A DNA stretch of 64,000 nucleotides, from positions 62,001 to 126,000 of the forward strand of contig CALVDF010000005.1 in assembly GCA_944326245.1 (NCBI GenBank). The letters are read 5' to 3'. This document shows positions 63,600-64,000 of this stretch, piece by piece (within the stretch, counting starts at the first letter, position 1; the number at the start of each line of letters is the position of its first letter). Position numbers and translations under genes: made by a program. The stretch is from an uncultured Bacteroidales bacterium (GTDB lineage: Bacteria > Bacteroidota > Bacteroidia > Bacteroidales > UBA932). The notes beneath the pieces are model-generated. The model was not told the origin of the DNA, did no database searches, and was given only the letters and a program-made list of their open reading frames with translations.

Positions 63600-64000
63600 A
63601 TGGCCCTCAAAAGGAAGTCCTGCAAAGCGGTTAAAATGGTAGCAGTCCTGTGGATTGCTACCATTGCTGTATCATGCGCCAACAAACTCCGCAGTGTCGA
63701 TGCGGACCAGATCTCATCGGCTCCGACGCAGGTGATTCTGGACATGAATGCCGCGCAGACCGAAAACGGGGTGGTGCAGATGAGGCTTGTGGCACCCAGG
63801 ATGGAAAGGTACGAACTGGGTACCGACGAATCCATGGAGCTGTTTCCGGAAGGGTTCAATGTCCTGGCATACAATGAAGAAGGTCTTCTGGAGACGCAGA
63901 TTGTCTCGGACAAGGCCGAACACAAGGTGTCAGGGGATACCGAGCAGTGGTCTGCTTACGGCAATGTTGTGATAACCAACTATCTGGAGGGGCAGAGGCT
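63600..64000 (+). CDS. lptC: LptC-like LPS export protein, 3' end cut by window
   Basis: The frame opens at ATG 63600, two bases after the preceding stop, and runs off the window after 133 codons. The N terminus has a lipoprotein-like signal (VAVLWIATIAVSCANKL, lipobox before Cys26). The following part is the LptC beta-jellyroll: AAQTENGVVQMRLVAPRMER, MELFPEGFNVLAYNEEGLLE, SDKAEHKVSGDTEQWSAYGN and VVITNYLEG. LptC receives lipopolysaccharide from LptBFG and passes it to LptA in the periplasm. Confidence 0.9.
   Translation, partial: MALKRKSCKAVKMVAVLWIATIAVSCANKLRSVDADQISSAPTQVILDMNAAQTENGVVQMRLVAPRMERYELGTDESMELFPEGFNVLAYNEEGLLETQIVSDKAEHKVSGDTEQWSAYGNVVITNYLEGQR

Noticed and set aside
1..64000. 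CRISPR arrays, insertion sequences, rRNA genes, prophage genes
   Set aside because: No regularly spaced repeats, transposase or integrase motifs, rRNA stretches or phage structural genes were seen.

Overview
The window reads as a chromosomal segment of a Bacteroidales bacterium (Bacteroidota), of moderate to high GC outside one AT-rich island. The evidence is the gene content (PepSY-like secreted proteins next to a two-component system, DsbD-like and TonB proteins, an eukaryote-like one-chain glycyl-tRNA synthetase, sugar-transferase/aminotransferase capsule genes) and promoters of the Bacteroides type (TTTG, 19-21 bases, TAnnTTTG). Two exact parS sites in and beside mnmG suggest that the right half lies near the replication origin. 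Genus cannot be fixed from sequence alone; Rikenellaceae-like or Cryptobacteroides-like gut lineages would fit.

Layout. 1-4927: end of floA, then two PepSY-like secreted proteins and a histidine kinase/response regulator pair, all leftward. 5046-5930: tRNA-Pro and a HigBA toxin-antitoxin pair with a palindromic operator in its promoter. 6015-6209: two copies of a hairpin element, mutually inverted in the palindrome, on either side of a perfect Bacteroides promoter. 6314-31027: a surface polysaccharide locus. It starts with an unrecognised protein and rmlACDB (dTDP-L-rhamnose), then a flippase and a VioA-type aminotransferase that would turn the shared dTDP-4-keto-6-deoxyglucose into dTDP-Qui4N. 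Next comes an unusual cassette of an NRPS-type adenylation enzyme, three acyl carrier proteins, two FabH-like ketosynthases, two ketoreductase-like SDRs and three acyltransferase candidates of different folds (GNAT, left-handed beta-helix, AAC(3)/AntD-like). It looks like a dedicated short acyl-chain assembly line for decorating an amino sugar. Glycosyltransferases, a Wzy-like polymerase, a UDP-sugar dehydrogenase, and a WcfR/WcfS-like aminotransferase plus initiating sugar transferase complete the locus.

31212-37804: an accessory DUF4143 ATPase, a dihydroorotate-dehydrogenase-like protein, glyS, a DsbD-like protein, and a broken AlbA/RecG-like gene. 37833-43231: folK, sufT, sufE, sufS (leftward), ruvA, gcvH and an acyl-CoA synthetase. 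43215-50341: GNAT, mnmG, ybeY, mdh, tonB, hflX, hydrolase. 50347-56694: a leftward row ruvB, glycosyltransferase, flippase, sdhA, sdhB without an adjacent cytochrome b gene. 56974-64000: mfd, coaX, an outer-membrane protein, a TPR-like protein and the start of lptC.

The most interesting parts are the acyl-ACP cassette embedded in the polysaccharide locus, its mosaic base composition (a sharp drop in GC near 16,995, in the middle of the cassette), and the possibly invertible promoter in front of the whole locus.
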